Shown here one piece after another: positions 4,252 to 7,716 of a DNA stretch of 7,716 bases (position 1 is its first letter; each line of letters starts with the position of its first letter). Location: positions 1 to 7,716 of the forward strand of contig CAMBHM010000066.1 of NCBI GenBank assembly GCA_945867185.1, in the 5' to 3' direction. The position numbers and the translations under genes were made by a program. The DNA comes from Legionella genomosp. 1. GTDB lineage: Bacteria > Pseudomonadota > Gammaproteobacteria > Legionellales > Legionellaceae. The notes under the pieces are model-generated. The model saw nothing but the letters and a program-made list of their open reading frames with translations, did not search any database and was not told where the DNA came from.

Positions 4252-7193
4252 GGCAATGGATGCTGATGTTGCTCATGATGGTACCTGTCTTGGTGTTGGC
4301 TGATCCAGGCTCAATGAGTTTCTCGCCTCCGGCTACGGACTACTCAGTGATTTTTTTGACCAACATCTTTGGAACGGTGGATGGCATCCTACAGGGAAAT
4401 GGCAATCAAATCATGGGTACTATGTTCATGATATTCAACTCAGCCGTTCTTGCTTTAGGTGGGATCATCATCATGTATACCTTGATGGTCTCCACCATGA
4501 ATACAGCACACGAGGGCCAAATGTTGGGCCAAAAATGGTCTTCTATTTGGATCCCAGTGCGTTCTACGGTGGGCCTTGCGTTGTTGATCCCAAAGGCCTC
4601 AGGGTATTGTTTGATGCAAATTTTTATAATGTGGGTCGTCGTACAAGGGGTGGGGGCTGCAGACAAAGTCTGGGATGCGGCGCTGCAGTATCTGAGTAAA
4701 GGAGGTGTTATTGTACGGGTACAACCTAGTCCTACCGATGCACTCATTGGTTCACTGTCGGCAGACGTACCGCAGGCAGCCCAAGTTATCCTGGTTGGGC
4801 AAGTGTGTATGTTGGGACTACAGCGCCAATTAGAAAAACAATTGCAGGGCTATTTGTTGGAAAAAGCCTCTAAGACAGGCCCTTGTTATTATTTTCCTCC
4901 GGCTCCCCTGGGGGATTATTGGCGAGGCATTTGTAACAGTGGTCAGGTGCCTGATTTTTTATCAACACTCAATGTCGCGGCCTATCAACAATCCCACCAG
5001 CCTTCTTTCGTTCCTTGTAACCCACGATATCCACAGTCCTGTCAAAGTGGGCCAGGGGACGATTTATATCGACTGAAGATGCCTGATTTTGAGTCAGGTT
5101 TATACAGCTCAATGTCAGGAGTTTGTGGTACATTGACTTGGAAAGCAATCGACTCAACGGTCATTGATCAGATAAAGAGGTATATCCCTGGACTGACTCC
5201 AGATGATCTGCAAACGTTGATGATGTCTCGTACCATTGCGCTTCAGCAACTCGTGAGCTCCTTGCAGAGTATCGCACAAGTTATCGTGAATAATGATCCG
5301 GTGCTGACGAATAACCCCATGCCGGGTGCATCGCCTGCCGTGCCATGGGCTATTGAGGCGTTCGGGGTCCCCCGAGATCTATCTGGTAATCCGTGTGGAG
5401 ATACCTCTAATACAGCGTGTTTTACCTGGGGTTCCGACGGTGGGAGCGCTGCTTTATTCAATGGCCCCGAGTTTTTAACGGCACTGGATGGATATAATGA
5501 AATCATGCAGACCACGCTGAATCTAATCAATCAGTCGCGGTCACTCGATCCGGCAAAACACTATGAGTTTATCAACGAATCGATGGCCCGCGGATGGATC
5601 ACGGCGGGTAGTTATTATTTTGATCTGATCATGCTCAATGGTAATGCAGCGGAAGCTTCGAGTTTACAGGATGCAGATACAGGGATGGATAAAAGTACGT
5701 TTGATATCGCATGGCTCTTAAACTATTTTAATACAGATCATTGTTGGAATTATCCAGTCTGCTTTTTACTTGGAAAAGATCAAAAAGAATCAATGTCTAG
5801 AATTCAACCCGTTGTTGATTTGATCACTGGGGATGGTGTAGCTCCGACCAAATTCGTTCAGATGATACGGTATGCGACTACAGGGAACAATGCTTCAACG
5901 GTCTATGGGTACATCAATAACGCGACGATATTTAGATTACCAGGCCAGCCAGGCATGACCCCGATTACGTTTATTCCCCTGATTAAAGTGGAAAACACAC
6001 CGATGACCTATACAGGACAGCCTAAAGTATTCCCCTGTGGAGCATGGGACTGGGGAATCTTGGGCTGCTGGTGTGTCGGCCGAGGTCTTGGGGATATTTT
6101 TTATAATAAATTGCTCTTGGTCGTATTCAACGACATGTTGGAGGCCTTTGCTGAAGCTTGTAATTTTTTGATTGAAGTCTTGGTGATGTACCCCATGGCA
6201 GGGATAGCTTCTATTTTTCAGACGGGGATCGCTTTAATCAATACGCCTGGAACCAATCCCATTGTGGCGCTTGCACAAATGGGAACGTATTATATCAATT
6301 TTGCAGGGGAACTGTGGATTCAAATGATGACCTTGACGGCACTCGCTGCGGCAATTCCCATTGTAGGGGTGGGCGTTTTGGCGTTGCTCGGAATCGTGAT
6401 GCCTATTGTGATGACTTGGTTAGGTGCGATGGTGGGGGTCGGGTTCTTAGCCGCTTATTACATCCCGCTGTTGCCCTATATGATTTTTACATTTGGTGCG
6501 ATTGCTTGGTTGATGGCTGTGGTGGAAGCCATTGTTGCAGGTCCCCTTATTGCATTGGGTGTGACGCACCCGGAGGGTCATGATGCATTTGGGAAAGCTG
6601 AGAATGCGATCATGATCTTGATGAACGTCTTTTTAAGACCGGCCATGATGATCATAGGATATGTTTCAGGGATCATTCTTTCTTATGTGGGTATTTGGGT
6701 CATGAACGCAGGGTTTCAACGTGCTATCTCTTTCTCACAAAATGGAGAATTATTTCCAACGACCGCGACTCCCGTGGTGATAGGGGATCCGACTTCTGGT
6801 CTCAGTATAGCGGTGGGCGGGGGATACTCGAATTGGGCCGGTTTCTTCGCTTTCTTTTTTGCCATGCTTATTTATATGATGATGTATCTGACGATCGTTG
6901 AAAAAGCATTCACTCTGATCGCTGTTTTGCCTGATAAAGTGTTGCGTTGGATAGGGGGACAACCGGAGCAGGCTGGAGCAGAAGCGGCGCAATGGGGCGA
7001 TCAGGCGAAACAAAAAATCACTGAGTCTGGCAAAGAAACCTCTGGAGGGCAAGCGCAATCTGAAAAACAAGCGACTGCTGCCATGGGTAAAGCCGGTAAC
7101 AAAATCAAAGAAAAATATGGGGCTATGAAAGGGCTTAGAGGTGGAGAGATTGAAGGCGAGGGTACAAAACCAAAACCAGAAGGCGATGGCTGA
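4248..7193 (+). CDS. dotA: Dot/Icm type IVB secretion polytopic membrane protein DotA
   Basis: DotA is a large inner-membrane protein essential for Dot/Icm effector export and related to TraY of IncI plasmids. The product has 981 residues (about 1048 in L. pneumophila). A signal sequence (1-18, predicted cleavage at VLA/DP) is followed by a hydrophobic segment at about 55-81, the hallmark MVSTMNTAHEGQMLGQKWSS (80-99), a second segment at about 105-133 and VVVQGVGAADKVW (130-142). A large region, about 150-610, probably periplasmic, carries at least twelve cysteines (for example 187, 213, 229, 257, 265, 293, 383, 391, 499, 505, 597, 607, 609), suggesting disulfides. Further membrane segments cluster at about 618-655, 690-722, 724-770, 788-820 and 863-896. 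A hydrophilic Lys/Glu/Gly/Gln-rich tail (about 903-981) follows. The start overlaps icmV (ATGA), with GAGGGGA 5 nt upstream. No frameshift or internal stop is seen. Confidence 0.98.
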   Translation: MRQWMLMLLMMVPVLVLADPGSMSFSPPATDYSVIFLTNIFGTVDGILQGNGNQIMGTMFMIFNSAVLALGGIIIMYTLMVSTMNTAHEGQMLGQKWSSIWIPVRSTVGLALLIPKASGYCLMQIFIMWVVVQGVGAADKVWDAALQYLSKGGVIVRVQPSPTDALIGSLSADVPQAAQVILVGQVCMLGLQRQLEKQLQGYLLEKASKTGPCYYFPPAPLGDYWRGICNSGQVPDFLSTLNVAAYQQSHQPSFVPCNPRYPQSCQSGPGDDLYRLKMPDFESGLYSSMSGVCGTLTWKAIDSTVIDQIKRYIPGLTPDDLQTLMMSRTIALQQLVSSLQSIAQVIVNNDPVLTNNPMPGASPAVPWAIEAFGVPRDLSGNPCGDTSNTACFTWGSDGGSAALFNGPEFLTALDGYNEIMQTTLNLINQSRSLDPAKHYEFINESMARGWITAGSYYFDLIMLNGNAAEASSLQDADTGMDKSTFDIAWLLNYFNTDHCWNYPVCFLLGKDQKESMSRIQPVVDLITGDGVAPTKFVQMIRYATTGNNASTVYGYINNATIFRLPGQPGMTPITFIPLIKVENTPMTYTGQPKVFPCGAWDWGILGCWCVGRGLGDIFYNKLLLVVFNDMLEAFAEACNFLIEVLVMYPMAGIASIFQTGIALINTPGTNPIVALAQMGTYYINFAGELWIQMMTLTALAAAIPIVGVGVLALLGIVMPIVMTWLGAMVGVGFLAAYYIPLLPYMIFTFGAIAWLMAVVEAIVAGPLIALGVTHPEGHDAFGKAENAIMILMNVFLRPAMMIIGYVSGIILSYVGIWVMNAGFQRAISFSQNGELFPTTATPVVIGDPTSGLSIAVGGGYSNWAGFFAFFFAMLIYMMMYLTIVEKAFTLIAVLPDKVLRWIGGQPEQAGAEAAQWGDQAKQKITESGKETSGGQAQSEKQATAAMGKAGNKIKEKYGAMKGLRGGEIEGEGTKPKPEGDG

Positions 7194-7205
7194 GGAGAGG
7201 AAGGC

Positions 7206-7263
7206 GGCGGGTAGTGCGCGCAATAGGGACTGTCACAGCCTCCTATTTTAAGGGTACCCCGCC
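7206..7263 (+). terminator. nested imperfect inverted repeat after dotA, possible transcription end
   Basis: Three nested arms are visible: outer GGCGGGTA (7206-7213) with TACCCCGCC (7255-7263, one bulged C), middle AATAGG (7222-7227) with CCTATT (7242-7247), and inner CTGTCACAG (7230-7238). A T-run (TTTTTT within 7280-7285) follows, but 16 nt after the stem, so this is not a compact intrinsic terminator. It starts 13 nt after the dotA stop and ends 20 nt before the next promoter. Confidence 0.4.
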
Positions 7264-7283
7264 AGTTGCAAGGTTAGTCTTTT

Positions 7284-7312
7284 TTGACAGACCGGTTCGT
7301 ACTGTATATAAT
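7284..7312 (+). promoter_or_regulatory. perfect-consensus sigma70 promoter for the downstream unknown gene
   Basis: TTGACA (7284-7289) and TATAAT (7307-7312) are separated by exactly 17 bp, a 12 of 12 match to the housekeeping consensus. Transcription should start near 7319, about 27 nt before the ATG at 7346. This makes the downstream gene independent of icmV-dotA and probably strongly expressed unless repressed. Confidence 0.85.
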
Positions 7313-7334
7313 TACAGCATACTTGACTAACTTT

Positions 7335-7339
7335 GAGGA
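7335..7339 (+). promoter_or_regulatory. Shine-Dalgarno GAGGA supporting the start of the unknown gene
   Basis: GAGGA ends 6 nt before the ATG at 7346, an optimal spacing. With the promoter just upstream it fixes the start codon with good confidence. Confidence 0.75.
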
Positions 7340-7345
7340 TTTATC

Positions 7346-7716
7346 ATGCCTACACCACAAGAATTAGATCAATTAAATGCGGTTATCAGTGCGACTCGTC
7401 GTGAGTGTTTGTTTCTTTCAATACCTCGAGAAACGCCAGGGCTGAGTGGATCATCGCTTCTGTCATCTGCAACAATTCAATTTTTTAAGAGCGCTGCTGA
7501 TGAGTTAGAGAAGGATCTTGAACGCATCCAAGCAGGGATCCAAACTTCGATGGGTCCCAAAGAGTATGAGGTTATTTGTGCGCGATATGAATCAGTTAGC
7601 AAGCTGGTTCATCAGGCTCAGCTATTGACAGAGGCACAAGAAAAGATAAGCGCTCGGTATCCGAATCCAATGGATATCCCGAAGAAAGACTTAGAACGCT
7701 TGAAGGGGCGTGCAGC
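7346..7716 (+). CDS. unrecognised helix-rich protein, N-terminal 123 residues (3' end beyond window)
   Basis: The frame opens with ATG at 7346, has GAGGA (7335-7339) 6 nt upstream and a consensus promoter before it, and stays open to the window edge. I do not recognise a family. The product begins MPTPQELDQLNAVISATRRE, followed by a Ser/Gly/Pro-containing stretch at about 28-42. It is then rich in Glu, Lys, Gln and Ala with predicted amphipathic helices, for example FFKSAADELEKDLERIQAGI (about 46-65) and YESVSKLVHQAQLLTEAQEK (about 81-100). There is no signal peptide or membrane segment in the visible part, so it is probably cytoplasmic or a secretion substrate. It sits 152 nt after dotA and has its own promoter, so it is a neighbour rather than part of the dotA transcription unit. 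A Dot/Icm effector or accessory protein is possible from context only; the C-terminus, where a secretion signal would be, is not visible. Confidence 0.8.
   Translation, partial: MPTPQELDQLNAVISATRRECLFLSIPRETPGLSGSSLLSSATIQFFKSAADELEKDLERIQAGIQTSMGPKEYEVICARYESVSKLVHQAQLLTEAQEKISARYPNPMDIPKKDLERLKGRA

Noticed and set aside
6750..7223. 157-codon open frame on the - strand over the end of dotA
   Set aside because: It lies wholly antisense to the conserved dotA frame, with Phe/Arg/Ser-biased composition typical of a shadow of membrane and Lys/Glu-rich coding sequence. No ribosome-binding site stands out.
7214..7330. 38-codon GTG-initiated frame in the dotA downstream gap, preceded by a purine-rich GAGGAGAGGAAGG
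   Set aside because: It crosses the inverted repeat and the consensus promoter of the next gene, has no recognisable product, and its GTG sits in the stem-loop. The purine run is likely incidental.
7248..7345. PmrA-type tandem TTAA box upstream of the unknown gene
   Set aside because: Only a single TTTTAA (7246-7251 area) is present, with no second repeat at the required spacing.
1..7716. tRNA or rRNA genes, CRISPR arrays, insertion sequences or attachment sites
   Set aside because: Almost all bases are taken by the genes described. No repeat-spacer pattern, transposase, terminal inverted repeats or cloverleaf-like sequence was seen in the remaining short gaps.

Overview
The window reads as a chromosomal segment of a gammaproteobacterium of the order Legionellales (Legionella/Coxiella/Rickettsiella/Aquicella-type host-associated bacteria). 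The basis is an intact block of Dot/Icm type IVB secretion genes in the classical divergent order icmX-icmW <- -> icmV-dotA. IcmW and IcmV are both 151 codons, the length I recall for the Legionella proteins, and IcmW reads as very close to it. Base composition looks balanced (roughly mid-40s % GC by eye), so I do not assign a genus.

Left part (1-1849, + strand): a tight housekeeping gene string. It holds the 3' two-thirds of miaA (tRNA dimethylallyltransferase, cut by the window edge), a 66-codon zinc-finger protein of the CHCC type, and a family 9 glycosyltransferase resembling LPS heptosyltransferases. Gaps of 8 and 1 nt suggest co-transcription. A perfect 26-bp palindrome (1859-1884) lies in the 59-nt gap between this string and the convergent icmX.

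Middle part (1909-7193): icmX and icmW on the - strand overlap as TAATG. icmV and dotA on the + strand overlap as ATGA. The 103-nt intergenic region between icmW and icmV holds apparently overlapping back-to-back sigma70-type promoters, a GTAAA-N6-GTAAA direct repeat resembling a CpxR box, and a short CCCTG-A-CAGGG dyad. The products would act together in the envelope-spanning machine: DotA is a large polytopic inner-membrane protein, IcmV a small inner-membrane protein, IcmX a periplasmic/exported protein, and IcmW a soluble cytoplasmic adaptor that brings effectors to the DotL coupling complex.

Right part (7194-7716): a 152-nt gap carries a nested inverted repeat after dotA, then a textbook consensus promoter (TTGACA-17-TATAAT). 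This drives an unrecognised, helix-rich ORF that runs off the window end. That ORF is the least explained item here. Its position beside dotA makes a secretion-linked role or effector conceivable but unproven. The secretion locus itself is a known system; I see no evidence of a wholly new one.
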